64,000 nucleotides of DNA, taken from Onchidella celtica. Lineage: Eukaryota > Mollusca > Gastropoda > Systellommatophora > Onchidiidae. The notes below the pieces were generated by a model. That model ran no database searches, had not been told where the DNA came from, and saw nothing but the letters and a program-made list of their open reading frames with translations. Where the stretch lies: the NCBI GenBank assembly GCA_963931925.1, contig OZ007570.1, positions 34,801,084 through 34,865,083 of the forward strand, in the 5' to 3' direction. Shown one piece after another: positions 34,578 to 46,117 of the stretch (the stretch's first letter is position 1; every line of letters begins with the position of its first letter). The position numbers and the translations under genes were made by a program.

Positions 34578-35273
34578 TCTATATATATAATTGGGTAAAA
34601 TTGGACGGTTGTACTCTATAGCTGAAAAAACTACTGAACGTAGAGCCATGAAAAAATTACTGAAAGTAGTTCAAAGACCGAGCAAGGTTTTTATCAATTC
34701 ATTTTAATGATGCAACAACCTTAAAAATTTAGAAAAATAGAAAACAAAATGGGCCGTTCGAGGTTTTCCGATTCGTCATTTTTACAGCTCAGACAGGGCC
34801 GAGTGTAGTAAGATATTTTGGTAACTCGAAACTTTGGTCACCTAGGGCTCAGGAACCGCATCACACTCAGGCTTCAAACTTTGCTCAACAGCATATTATT
34901 ATCAATGCGAAATTAACATGGGCTATATTAGAAATTATGAAATGTTCAGGCTTCTGCGTTTCATTTTTCATTGTTTCGGCATCATTTAGATCTATTTCGA
35001 GTCATGGTTCGCCATTTTAAGGTTTCGTTATCACTTCCTGCGATGTGTTCACTATCAAACACACTAACCCGTGCGCAAATCATGCTATTGTACGGGACGC
35101 GCAGGGTGTCAACTCACAAAGGCAGAGCAGTAAGACTTAATTAAAAACAAACAAACAAAAATAAAATAAACAAATAGGAACAGGCAAGATGAAGCAAGTC
35201 CATAATAACTACCCAGAACTGAAACTAACATTCAAACCGATTTATCCCGGGCAGGGCCGGGGACCTCAGCTAG
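34578..35273 (+). mobile_element. Complete non-autonomous Helitron, 696 bp
   Basis: Begins TCTATATATATAA directly after an A and ends with a cccgggcagggccggg-type hairpin, ten bases, then CTAG directly before a T. This matches the Helitron rules: TC at 5', CTRR at 3', and insertion between A and T without target duplication. The 3' ~480 bp is nearly the same as the inverted copy at 5885-6352. No open frame for a Rep/helicase exists. Confidence 0.82.
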
Positions 35274-35476
35274 TACTGAATAAGAGAAAACCAAAGAATT
35301 GTTTGATTACTTTTGCTGCACTGGTAGTTACAGTATTATGCTTTCTAGGCTGGTAGCTAGCTTGTTAATCAGATGTCAGTGTGTGGTTCTCGTCCAGAAA
35401 CTGCTTTTGATTTTCAAATTCTTTGGAGCAAAACCCCGGAAATCACCGTCATCAGGCTTTTTTTTTTTTTAGGGGG

Positions 35477-35490
35477 ATTGGGGGGGGGGG
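35477..35490. repeat. Poly(G) tract
   Basis: G run following a poly(T) run. Confidence 0.85.
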
Positions 35491-36379
35491 GTGGAGGGGT
35501 CAGTATCCTTAAATATTCCCACAAAGTCCAAGACTAACCGTTTGCACTAAGGCACTTTTATCTGCATCTTGCTACAACACGATGTGATCTCGCCTTAAGG
35601 AATATTCTTCCGCTATCTGTGAACTGGAACTGCAAGTCTTGAGTGCCGAATAGAAAGAGTTCTTCTCTTGACGCTGGTAACATACTTGTGTTAAGTTTAT
35701 ATCTCAGGAATTTTAAAGTAAGATAAACTTTGCCTTCAAAACAGTTTGAGTACGCACCTTTCTATAATGTCAAAACCAAAGGTGTCCAAAATTGGCTTTC
35801 CGCCTTTTCTGTTATCTTTGCTTTATTGGTATCTGGCAGCTCGTTCCGCCAACTTCTCAGTAAAGTGTTTTTACACCGAAGCATGCACAGGTGCTTTTCC
35901 GGGTGTATTGAAAGAAACTTGAAGGCTTTGTTTTGAGCTTGACGTGCATGATATTAATTGCTCTCAGAGCAATTTTCTTCACTTCATGATCAATCTGTAG
36001 GGATATAGGGACAATTTCGTGCTGTTTCAAACGTGTCTGTTTTCGTAGAATTGGTCTATGCTGTCTCACAATGGCTCAGCTGTCATATGGCCTCAAGACT
36101 GAAAATTTGTATACTTTGATCAAAATATACGTTTTAAGGTATGCAATGATGAGTAAAACCCTGCAGTCGAGTGCAATTGGTGTGATTTGTAATTCACCAG
36201 CAGTGACAAAAAGAGCCGTTGCGTTTATCTGAAATATTTGGATTTGCTGTTATGCAGACATTATGTAATAAATACATGTCTGTCCACATGGTAAAAACTG
36301 CTCTTTGCCTCACTGTGTTTTCTGTGGATTTTTTTATATGTCTATGAAACAAACGTTTTTGTTTTTCTCGTTTTACAAG
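35491..36379. other. Unassigned sequence
   Basis: No gene or known repeat is recognised. Confidence 0.35.
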
Positions 36380-36940
36380 TGAAAAAAAGGTTCCAAGTTA
36401 AGACAAATTGAAACAGGAGGCCATGCAAAATTTGGCCCGGATTCGTCAAGGCAAGCCGGAGATATTAAAGAAATTGGAAAACCGTGTGTTTTTTAACGCA
36501 CTATAATGTATGCATTAACTTCTCTGATACTTCCTTTTCATGAATTCATGACTGTAACTTTAGGGAACTAAGATTTAACAAATAATGTTACGGTTTTGTG
36601 TTTTAAAACCCGATTTACCTACTAAGTCACGGGTTAGGCGATCAGTCTTGCTCAGGGCCGATGTAGGAGAAGAAAAAAAACAACAAGGAGTTCATTTTTC
36701 CTAGAAGGAAAACACTCCTTGTCCTATTTTCCTTGGACAATTATACCGTAGCAAGGAAAGGAATAGTCTCGTAGTGGGGGTCTTTAACATGTTCCGGAAA
36801 GTGAAAACTCCCCCAGTTAGGAGAATTGCCTGCCCATTTGCCTTCTTGCCTGCCTCTCTATTTTTAAAAGATATAATATCTTTTCGAACAATTTGACTCG
36901 CCTCTAAATGCGAGAGGTGGTATCAGGACCAGAGACATGC
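36380..36940. repeat. Duplicated block, copy 2 (rearranged)
   Basis: 36380-36480 is an inverted copy of 34270-34385. Directly after it, 36490-36940 is a direct copy of 33630-34120 without the long TC array, having a short imperfect 'cctgcc' region instead. The rest of the block (ggaccaattttcacggaaatgcacc) resumes at 38225-38290, so about 1.3 kb including a LINE fragment has been inserted or rearranged inside. Confidence 0.55.
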
Positions 36941-37439
36941 TACTATTATACTAGACTGCACACCGCACGGAGGCGCTGTGACACCGCGCATGGGGGGCCT
37001 CAGAGGCCATTACAATTCATGGCAAAACATCCCTCGAGTTCACTGCCAGAGCACCTCGCGAGCATATCCAATAAAAGGTCATCTTGTATTTAGGCATGTT
37101 GTAATCTACAAAGTCAACAGAATTTCAACTCTGCATTCTGGTGAGGCGCATGGGAAAGAAAGATTAAAAATAATTACGATATATCTAATAAAGTGAAGGA
37201 GAAAGAGAACTGGGCCAGGGGAAAGACAAGCAAGAAAGAAAAAAAAAAAAGCAGGAAAACTCCCAATCCAATATATCTAGTATTATTATTAAACCAGCGG
37301 AAGAATTGTGATTCTAATTTTTTTTTTATATATATATAAGTAAAACGGGCCGGAACAAAAAGGACCAAAAAAAAGATGGGAAAAAATCTTTAAGGAAAAG
37401 GAAAATACGTGAACATTCTTCTTTCTTCTTCTACGTTCT

Positions 37440-37975
37440 TCGTGTCAGACTGTTTATATCAGGAGGCCGGTAGCATTTATGAAGGACGCTGTGCTCCTGA
37501 GTTCAACTGCTGTCCCATATAGCTTAGTGTGTCATGCCGCACCTCGGGGCCAACTGTCTTCCCTGTGTTGTCTGTATAGGCGGCATTGTTGGAGGACATG
37601 TGGGGAATTTCCACATGGGCACGTCTCAGTTTCTCCAACCCTGAATTTTTTGTAAAGATGTTCCCGGAGTTTGTTATGTCCAGTTCTCAGCCTAAAAATC
37701 ATAGTTTGCTCCTTTCTGCTGAGCAAGTGTATCGCATCATCTGTTACATGGCTTGGATGACTTTGTTTCCACCTGGATTTCAAGGCTGCCTTAATGTGAC
37801 TTTTGGCTTCTGAGAATGTTATGTTTTCTCCGACTTGAGGGAGGTTTGCACCTTTTTTGCCAGAGTGTCTGCCTTATCGTTTCCGATGATGTTACAGTGG
37901 CCAGGGATCCTCTGGAGAACCAATTTGCTTGCTGTGTGGCACAACTGAACACGAGAAGTGAGAAACTGAAGGAAA
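37440..37975 (-). mobile_element. 5'-truncated non-LTR retrotransposon (LINE) with RNase H
   Basis: The minus-strand reading starts in an RNase H domain with the segment RIPGHCNIIGNDKADTLAKK, whose GN-KAD residues are typical of LINE-encoded RNase H. After a frameshift in a run of six A it continues at 37783-37532 with MIFRLRTGHNKLREHLYKK and a CPCG...H...C zinc-finger-like end (CPCGNSPHVLQQC). This architecture fits I/R1-like LINEs of invertebrates. The 3' tail ends in agaagaaag-like simple repeat near 37440. Dead: 5' truncated and frameshifted. Confidence 0.7.
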
Positions 37976-38290
37976 CAGTGTTATAATAAAAAGTAATGTG
38001 AGTGAAGTTGTGTGTTTAGGGCTTCTCAAATAAAAACTGTTTTTTTGTGTTTTTTTTCTCGCCATCTATCGTCTTACATGTAGCCTTTCTGCGACTCGCG
38101 GCTTAAATGGCTGCAGTTTGTTTTGCCATCTTAGGAAGATGACCGCCGCGCCCCACAATTGGTTTTCACTTTGTGTGCCGTGAAATAAAAGGGGTTCGCA
38201 GTCTAGTATATTATGTAGGTCACTGGTCAGGACCAATTTTCACGGAAATGCACCAAAGTATGATATTGCATCAGATCTGAAGTTTGTCAA

Positions 38291-39145
38291 ATGAAGTATT
38301 GTTCCAGTCCCGCATAAGTAGAAGTAACATTAAATTTAATTATGCATTCACATCATCTGCAAACATGAACCCAAGAAATTGATCCCTCTCGGGAGTATAT
38401 GGCATCTAGAACGTTTCCCGGAATCGGCAGTCTTCCTACAACCCCATGTGAACCAGGACCCCCTGCGGTATTGTCAATGACTGATGCTTAAATCCCAGTC
38501 TAAAAAACTTTCTACGATTCTCTCTTTGTCTGTGTAATTTTGTTTTCAAAGTGTTGAGTTGGAGAAGGCTAAATTAGTTTTATAATACAGAAAGCTCTTT
38601 AAAGTTTAAGGAATTGAATGCATGTTGCATAGCAAATTTTACAGATTTAACATGCTGAATTGCGCATAATAACAAAATCGTAATATGAAACACCATAGTG
38701 TTCTAGGAGAGGCAACTCGGTTACCTTTATTGCGCCAGACTTAGTTTTATTGCGCCAGCCATTACAACTTTAGTAGCGTAATGACATTCTATGTCTTTTA
38801 TTTGCCCCCCGCAAGACCCTCCATCCCCGAGTTTAAATTCGATACAGCCCAAATTTTCTCCACTTCGGGCCACTGTACATTGACCAATGTACTGCTCTCC
38901 AAAAATCCAAGTTTGGGGCCCGCAAGCTTTAAGTATGCACATTCCGCGATTTTGTTATTTGTGTGATTGTTTTTATTTGTTTAATTTTCCATCCTGTTAC
39001 ATTTTTTGTTTTTAGGAAGTTTAGTATACTGAAAGCTTGATTTATCTTTCCTTTTTCTATGCGATCTATTGCATCGTTTCTGCATTGTTTCTTACGCGAG
39101 CTTTGCTATTATACAACTTTCTCTTTCGCCATTTCAGAGACAGCC
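38291..39145. other. Unassigned sequence
   Basis: No gene or repeat family is recognised. Confidence 0.35.
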
Positions 39146-39565
39146 CATCCATCCATCCACCAGCAGTACAATTCTGGTCCATCTAGCCACCACCAGTACA
39201 GCTTCCAGTTCATACATCCATCAGCAGTACAGCTTCCAGTCCATCTAGCCACCACCAGTACAATTTCCAGTCCATCCAGCCACCAGCAGTAAAGCCCCCA
39301 GTCCATCCACTGACCAGCAGCACAGCTTCCATTCCATCCACTCACCAGCAGTACAGCTTCCACTCCTGCAATACCCACCAGTACAGTTTCCAGTCCATCT
39401 ATTTGACCAGCAGTACATCTTCCAGACCCTACAGCCACCAGTAGTACAGCCTCCAGTCCACCCATTGACCAGTAGTACAGCTTCCAGACCCTCTAGCTAC
39501 CACCAGCACATCTTTCAGTCCCTCCAGCCACCATCAGTACATCTCCCAGCCCTTTCAGCAGTACA
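39146..39565. repeat. Minisatellite, ~30-bp unit, about 13 copies
   Basis: Diverged tandem units around 'cagtacagcttccagtccatc...ccaccac'. The spacing between successive cagtac motifs is mostly 30-33 bp. Because the unit is near 30 bp, a minus-strand frame stays open for about 118 residues (39465-39109) as a ten-residue repeat rich in G, L, V and W. Nothing shows it is translated. Confidence 0.85.
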
Positions 39566-40479
39566 ACAGTGAAGCGATTAGGTGATCAAGGCGTAGATTT
39601 GTCATAATAATCGTATGTTATTTAAACAAGTACTCGATTTAGCAATTCAGCAATGCAATAGCTACCTTAGGCGTTAAACATAAAATTTTGTCTGCCGTTA
39701 ATCTGCCAAGAATACATATTTATTACATTACTAACAGCCACTTTTATTGCTGTGGTTGCATTCAATTTTCTACCAAGCAAATGTTTATTGCCTCACCTTT
39801 GTCCACTTTAACAATTTGTTGTTTTATCGTCATAAATTAACCCAGAAAGTTCATATTGGACACGTTCACCATTTCTTAGGTCATCTCCTCCATTTTTCTT
39901 ATCAGAATCCCACATGTTCTTACGATGTAGCCTGTGTATGCGAAAAAAGAAAAAAAGCGAAAATCACTAAAATCTGATGCTGTTGAATTCTTTATGCAGT
40001 GTGCAAAGTATGAGGATGACGTTTATAATAATAAATTATTGTTTATTTATTTACATAAAAATAATTTTTAAACACTAGAAGGGGCACATGGGCTAAAATT
40101 AACGACAAAGAATGTCGTTAAGCCACCAAAGCCGTAATGACCGCGACATTAAAACTCATTCTCTTAACTGAATTCAATTGCTCCTTCGGTAATCGGTCCA
40201 TTTAATTCCAAGAGCAATAACATAACGTTTTATAGTACAAGTACACCTCAACATCCCCAATCTATAAATTTGATATGCAATATGTATTCGGTTAGATTCA
40301 TGAACGTACGGTATTTTAAACCACCTGAGGCTCCTCCAACTCTTTCAAAATACACCTACATAGACAAATGGAGAGACGGGGTGGGGAGGGGGGGTGGTAG
40401 GTTACACAACATTTATCAGTAAGGGTGGTCACAGTATATCCTGATAGCTTTAAACCGTCGGTGCCTTGTATACTAACAT
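39566..40479. other. Unassigned sequence
   Basis: No gene or clear repeat. A G-rich stretch lies at 40377-40400. Confidence 0.35.
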
Positions 40480-40650
40480 GCACACAAATCTGATTGGATA
40501 AGTGTTAGCCAATGAATCAATGACAGCAGTTCGAAATGTTGACAGCAGGAAGCCAGTTCTTTTTAAAGGTAGAGAGAGCTAGATTGTGAAGACATTTTCT
40601 TACTCACAGCTACAGTTGGTCAACTTCATCTGTGCCAGACCTGGTAATAG
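40480..40650 (+). promoter_or_regulatory. Predicted promoter and leader of a second lectin gene
   Basis: Mirror image of the promoter block at 32985-32815. CCAAT lies at 40509-40513, TTTTTAAAGG at about 40560-40569, and ctgtgccagacc at 40630-40641. A GTAATA sequence right after could be a 5' UTR splice donor, and a pyrimidine-rich acceptor ending ctcag lies at 41159, 63 bp before the ATG. Confidence 0.6.
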
Positions 40651-41221
40651 CTATATGTAACTTATGTTGGTGAAATGTTGAATTAAAAGACATGTTGTGT
40701 TTGGGCGCTTTCATCATTTCATAAAATTATGTGCAAAGAAGCTTTACTCTTTTCCATTGAAATGCTGAATGGAAGATTTTCTGATTTCACGTGCCACATA
40801 ACGTCTGTGCTCGATGGTAGTCAAAAACATTGAAAGTCGGACTACCCAGATCTTCAATGTTGAGACAGAATGGGTCATATAATTTTTAGTTCATCAAAAC
40901 AGTCAAGTGCATTGACTAACATAATATTTTAAAAAGAACTCCATAGAATTGTGTCGCAACGGGGCTTGGAATGTGGCAATGAAAACGGAAGTCTCAAAGC
41001 TCAGAACTGGAAACAAACAAATAAACAACAATAATTATCAATTTCAAAAGAATTGAAATTGCGCAAACAAACAAGCATTCTTGAATCCAGCTCGATGGCC
41101 TACATAACTTAGTGCATAATTATAATTGTTTCCTTTTCTTATTTTTATTATCATCTCAGAGATCAATAGCGAATTTTTCATCTCTAATTGGTCGAGTGGG
41201 GACTGTTTGTGTGAAGACAAA

Positions 41222-41282
41222 ATGATCCAAACTAAAGAGCTGCAGGTGATTGTACTGGTTGTGAGTGGTCTCATGCTTGCTG
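41222..41282 (+). CDS. Signal-peptide exon of a second C-type lectin paralogue
   Basis: 61-nt exon, ATG to GCTG|GTGAGTATC, encoding MIQTKELQVIVLVVSGLMLA. It has the same length, same phase-1 end and same donor context as exon 1 of the lectin gene at 31910-31850, with four residue differences. Homology continues on both sides: upstream from about 41097 (acttagtgcataattat, catctcagag) and downstream to about 41350 (gtatctatgtacatgtaaataacagc). No second exon is visible between here and 64000, so the rest lies beyond the window or is lost. The retrotransposon cluster would then sit in its first intron. Confidence 0.75.
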
Positions 41283-41350
41283 GTGAGTATCTATGTACAT
41301 GTAAATAACAGCGACTTGCAAAACTTACGGCCAGAACTCCGAGACAACCT

Positions 41351-42403
41351 AGAAAAATGAGGGTTTTCACCTAAATTCATCATAAACAAAATAGTTTGTG
41401 ATGGACGATTAACATTATGGGTAACATTTTGTATTACGCCCAGCGAGGACAATCAAAGTTGAGGCCAATCTTTTCCACTCCGCGTTTTCATCTAAACTAG
41501 TTGGCCCGTTGGTTCTAAAATATAATAATATACAGATGTGGTTTGCAAAGTTGATTCTCGATCACCAATGTGTAAACTGAGGCGCAGAACGAAATTTCCT
41601 GTCACACCTTGAAAATTCTTCTCGAAGAAGACGTGCTGTTGTTGTTTGTTTTTAAACTTCAGCATAGTTTGTGGCTCAAAATCAACGAAAGTATTCAAAA
41701 TACAGTGAACAAGACATTTTATATACCCACCTACATACAACTTTGCGTCTTTCTATGCGTAAAATAGTTTTCTGCAGAATTTAAGACTCAGTGGTTAGAA
41801 AGCCTCTCCTTGATTAACTGGAAGCATTACTTCTTTTATATTATGATATCCTAGCTTTTCCTGTCCTTGTGTTGCTGCAAAGGACGTTCAGTCCTGCATG
41901 TTGACAGTACTTTGTTGTAGTTTAAAAAAATGCCAGTACACATTCATAGAAACAAGCGGGGTTCTGGCGATCTGAAGTAAATTTGTAATAAATCATATAA
42001 TAATGATCATAATCCAGTGATGTATTTGTACCAAGCAAAGCTGGGGACGCCAGTTAATCTGTAATGTGCATGAAGTATAGACAAGAACGACTTGTAAAAT
42101 ATTCACCGCCAACCACAACAAAATTAAAACATGCATTTTTTTACCTTATTTCAATTTTTTAGAAAGTGTAATTTGCGATGAAGAAGTGAAAATGAGGGTC
42201 AGTAGAGGTCTACTATGAAACTAACAAAGCTTAAACTTAAGGGCCCCTAATCCCGGACTGGCCCTGAAAAAGCTTTTTTAATGAGTGAATTTTGTATGTA
42301 GCCCTAATGTTTCTGGTTTTGAAGGGGACCCGTAACAGTTGAAGCTTCAGGCTCCCAACATTTCTTGAAGTTTGGGCCCACATTTTTCAGCGCCACGTTT
42401 GAT
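41351..42403. other. Unassigned sequence, possibly intronic
   Basis: No exon resembling lectin exons 2-5 was found on the + strand. Confidence 0.35.
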
Positions 42404-42685
42404 TGTCAAACAGTCCTAGCTTTTTCTGTCTGCATTTGGTTGTTGTTGTTTGTTTTTTTGTTGTTGTTGTTGTTGTTGTTCTGGAACCACTATTTCGACT
42501 GTGGGTAGGGTTGTTTGAACGCAGGATAACACAACGATCAACAGACTCGTTCGGCCATGTTGCTCAACATTTATTAACTGCCTGACTGCTATCTCAGCAG
42601 TGTGCAATAATCGGAATCGTACAAAGTAATCATCATATCTATTAGTATCGATATACTTAAACCCTTTGATGTACATATCATGACA
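42404..42685 (-). mobile_element. 3' LTR of element B
   Basis: Read on the minus strand, a purine run AAAAGGGGGGA (polypurine tract, 42686-42698) is followed by TGTCATGATATG, an LTR start. An AATAAA lies near 42570, and the 282-bp unit ends TTTGACA. It includes a (GTT)n run at about 42446-42480. The 5' LTR is outside the window, so the low-coordinate end is a prediction. Confidence 0.6.
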
Positions 42686-43112
42686 TCCCCCCTTTTAAGC
42701 CATGATTTAAAAATTAAATATCTATTTGGAAGACGAGGGATGTAAGCCAAAGCTTTTATCTTTAAATATTACGAGTACAGGTGACTCTTATGAGAGCTTG
42801 ATTCATCTTGGTCTTTGGAGGTCTTGGCATCTGTGGTCGAGACTTTTGAGTATTCAAAGTTCATGGGGTCTTTATAGTTTAACTTGGATGGTACTGGCTC
42901 TTAAATGTCTTGTGATAAGTTCAATGTCAAAAAGTCTAGTTTTAACTTAACGTAACTTAAGGCATAACTCTAACTAAATGTGTTGGTATGGACTAGTATT
43001 TATCCAAGAAAATAAAAATTAATCACGACCAGATGGGTCTTATAATTGGTGTAAAAGAATGCCTAGTGTTTGTGTCTGTGTTGTGACCTTACATAGCCCT
43101 TGATCCATTTTC

Positions 43113-43754
43113 TTAACATGTATATTTGTTGGGCTTTCTAATCACTCGGCCACTTCTAGTTGTGTTTGGTGCAAATGTCTGGCTCACTGCTGTCGTGCCA
43201 GTGAGTGTCGGATTGCACATAGGCACATCCTGACAGGGCGGTGAGTGTGAGAACTCGACTTGTGACGTACTAGTCGCTGGTGATTTGACTAGGTCACTTC
43301 GTTGCTTCTTGTTGCTGTTGTCCTTCATGACTTCATCAAATGTCTCTGTCCTGTGGATGACTGGCGAATGAGAGCTGTGACGGAGAAACCATGAGTTGCG
43401 CCGGAGTTCTGATCCATCTTCGTTTGTCACAATGTAAGAGCGAGGTGTGTCACACTTGTCAGTAATAACTGCTCTTTGCCAGTTTCCTTGGCCAGTCTTG
43501 ACAGTGATTGGAGTTCCAACTTCGAAATCCTGTCTTGGTCTTGCAGTTCGATCGTACTGTATCTTGGCTTTGACTTGATTATGTTGGAGTTGTCTTCGGA
43601 TCTTCTTGTACTTGTGACTATTTTCTGTCTTTTTTCCTGATGGGACAAGATCGTTCAATGATCGTCCCATCAACATTTGTGCAGGAGAGTATTCCATGTC
43701 AGTGATTGGCGTGTTTCTGTACAGGAGCAGTGCTGCGTTTGGATCTGTTGCCTT
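43113..43754 (-). pseudogene. Element B integrase C-terminal part
   Basis: Continues the integrase cut by the solo LTR. It has a YRNTPI...SPAQMLMGRSL segment typical of the integrase C-terminal region, then a charged linker, and ends SGRVIRKPNKY, the same ending as element C. The reading from 43961 to 43755 in this frame is LTR sequence, not protein. Confidence 0.8.
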
Positions 43755-44990
43755 TGTCAAGAACAGTTTTGATTCATAAATGTTTCCACTGAGTAAATTT
43801 TTGTGAGAGAGCAGTGAATAATATTTACAAACGTAATTATTGTGCGAGCCAGCATAACTTGGTCTCGTAAACAATTTGTTTTGAACAGTTTTTTTTATAA
43901 TAGATAGACAGAAGGTGTGGGGAAGGATAGACGGACAGCGTAGGTGTGCATGACTGAGCACTTTTTATATCTCGTGTTTTGAACTAGGTTTAGTAGAGAG
44001 GGAAGGGGTGAGTAGGAATTAAATGTTATTGAGATGTCTGTTGACGTACAGAAAATCCGTGATCCAGAGTAAAAGCTCGGGGTTTTGAACATGTTAAGAA
44101 TTTATTGCTATAAAATTACATTTTATTGTCTTGGGTGATTCGACCTTTGATGTCGACCCAAGGTCGTTGCGTAGGGCTGTTACTTAAAATAACTCAGTTC
44201 GGCAGCTGAGCTAGAAGTGGTTGCACCAATCACAATCCAGGAATTAGACGGTAAGTTGCAGATGCAGTCCAGTATTTAAGGCCATACAGAACTTAGTTCT
44301 GGGCCACATGTAGACAATCCATTTACGAGGTGGACGGCGATAGTCCTCAGCCAGATGAGAGACATAGAGACGCAGTTGAGCAGTCCATTGTGAGGAGCCT
44401 GATTTAAAGCTCCAGAGCCTAAGCTACTTGGTTTGATATAAACCCACAGCGTTCACATCCAGCGCTCTCACTCCCAGTGAGGGCCTCATGGTGAGAGTCC
44501 ATACTAATGTGTAATGATGAAAGTGAACCGTTCTACTTACTTTTGAAGACAGTTTCAGAGCTACCGCCAGACAACGCATGGTTGTACAAGCATTCTCCAT
44601 GGCGTGTCTAGAGGAAATGTCCATATCATAACATGTCTCATTGAATTAATAGAATTTAAACTGTTATATCCGTCGCCACGTGCGCGGATTCTATTTGGCA
44701 TATAACTCATATGACCTGCAAGTAGTTAGATTGAATACGTTAGTCTTTATAGAAAGCTGTAGTTTCATTAGTTAGATTCAGTTGCCTTTGAATTGATATT
44801 TATATTTATAATTATATTTGTTACATTAATTCCTGTAATTAAACTGCCCTACAGTTCTGCTAAAAATCAAAGCAATTGATTTATTTAGTTTTTAGAGTGC
44901 AAGTATTTTTTTTTGTGTGTTCGTCGATTGTGGGAGCGGACCTCGAAAGAGTGTCAGTCGAAATATCCCCATCTAACCCACATCGCGACA
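43755..44990 (-). mobile_element. Solo LTR of the element A family, 1236 bp
   Basis: Runs from TGTCAAGAACAG to CGCGACA between perfect 5-bp duplicated sites GCCTT (43750-43754 and 44991-44995). It is the same LTR as in element A, which has it as 47868-49102 and 55571-56805, but with more differences (for example tatttac and gcagtccagt variants). The orientation is opposite: here the LTR start is on the + strand, whereas in A the + strand starts TGTCGCG. The insertion splits element B's integrase just after its catalytic glutamate. Confidence 0.93.
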
Positions 44991-46117
44991 GCCTTCTTCA
45001 AGATATCTTTCATAATCTTCACAAATCTTTCTGCCTGTCCATTGGACTTGGGATATCTTGGGCTTGAGGTGACTATTTTAAAGTTCCACGATTCGGCGAA
45101 CTTGGTCATTTCCAGACTACCAAAGGGATTGTTGTCAGCTATCAGTATCTCAGGGACTCCATGCCTGGCAAATATTGGCTTGAGCCCTCTGATGACAGAA
45201 AATGCCGTTTTTCCGTCCAGCTGTGTGATTTCTGGATACTTTGAGAAGTAGTCGACCACAATTAAATAGTTTTTCCCTCCATAGTGGAAAATGTCTGTTC
45301 CCAGTTTCTTCCACGGAGCCTCAGGTACTGGGTGTGGTATCAGTGGCTCTTTAATGTTGTTGCAGCGATGCTGGGCACATGTCTGACATTTCTTGATGTA
45401 ACCTTCAATGTCTTGAGAAAGGTTTGGCCAGAAAATGCTTTGACGAGCTCTTGTCTTTGTCTTTTCTAGGCCGAAATGTCCTGAGTGAAGCTTTTCCAGT
45501 ACCTCACCCCTCATTGAGAACGGAATAATAAGTCTCTGTTCATAAAACAGCACACCATTCTCCTCATGAATTCCATGTTGCAGACTTTTGTATTTTTTCA
45601 TCGCTGCACTGTCATTCTTCTGAGAAGGTAACCATCTGTCTGTCTGCACATACTTCAATATCTTGGACAGAGTTTCGTCTTGACTCGTTTCTTGTCTGAC
45701 TCTATCAATCACGTCACCAGATGCCGCTGATGCGGTTGCACTTAATACTCTTAGTGTCTGCTCTGCACTTTCTTCTGCCTTGCTGCTTTCATGTGCCGTA
45801 ACAGGGAAAGCTCTGCTCAGTGTGTCTGCGACAAACATTTGTGAACCAGGTTGGTATTTGACCTCAAGGTTGTACCGTAGTAATTTCAGCATCATGAGTT
45901 GTAGTCGTGGAGAAGCCTTGTGTATTGGCTTTTTAACAATCACCTGCAATGGTTTGTGATCACTGATGACTTCTACTTGCTGTCCATAGATGTACTGGTG
46001 GAAACGCTCCGCAGCAAAAACTATAGCAAGCATTTTCTTCTCTATCTGCGCATAGTTCTTTTCAGTTTCCGTGAGTGACCTCGATGCAAATGCGATGGGC
46101 TGGTTGTCTTCCAAAGA
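44991..46117 (-). pseudogene. Element B RNase H and integrase core
   Basis: RNase H C-part (AFASRSLTE, an IEKKMLAIVFA segment with its Glu, VISDHKPL with its Asp). Then the integrase zinc region (H..H, CQTCAQH) and core with all three acidic positions present: GTDIF, IADNN and SNGQAERF. It joins the RT part across a one-base frameshift near 46117 at a short T run. The frame running off the low end is cut by the solo LTR. Confidence 0.85.

Noticed and set aside
39109..39465. 118-residue Gly/Trp/Leu-rich protein
   Set aside because: It follows from the ~30-bp minisatellite unit. There is no start context or neighbouring exon.
43755..43961. N-terminal extension of the 282-residue frame at 43113-43961
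   Set aside because: Bases 43755-43961 belong to the inserted solo LTR. The genuine element B protein part begins at 43754.
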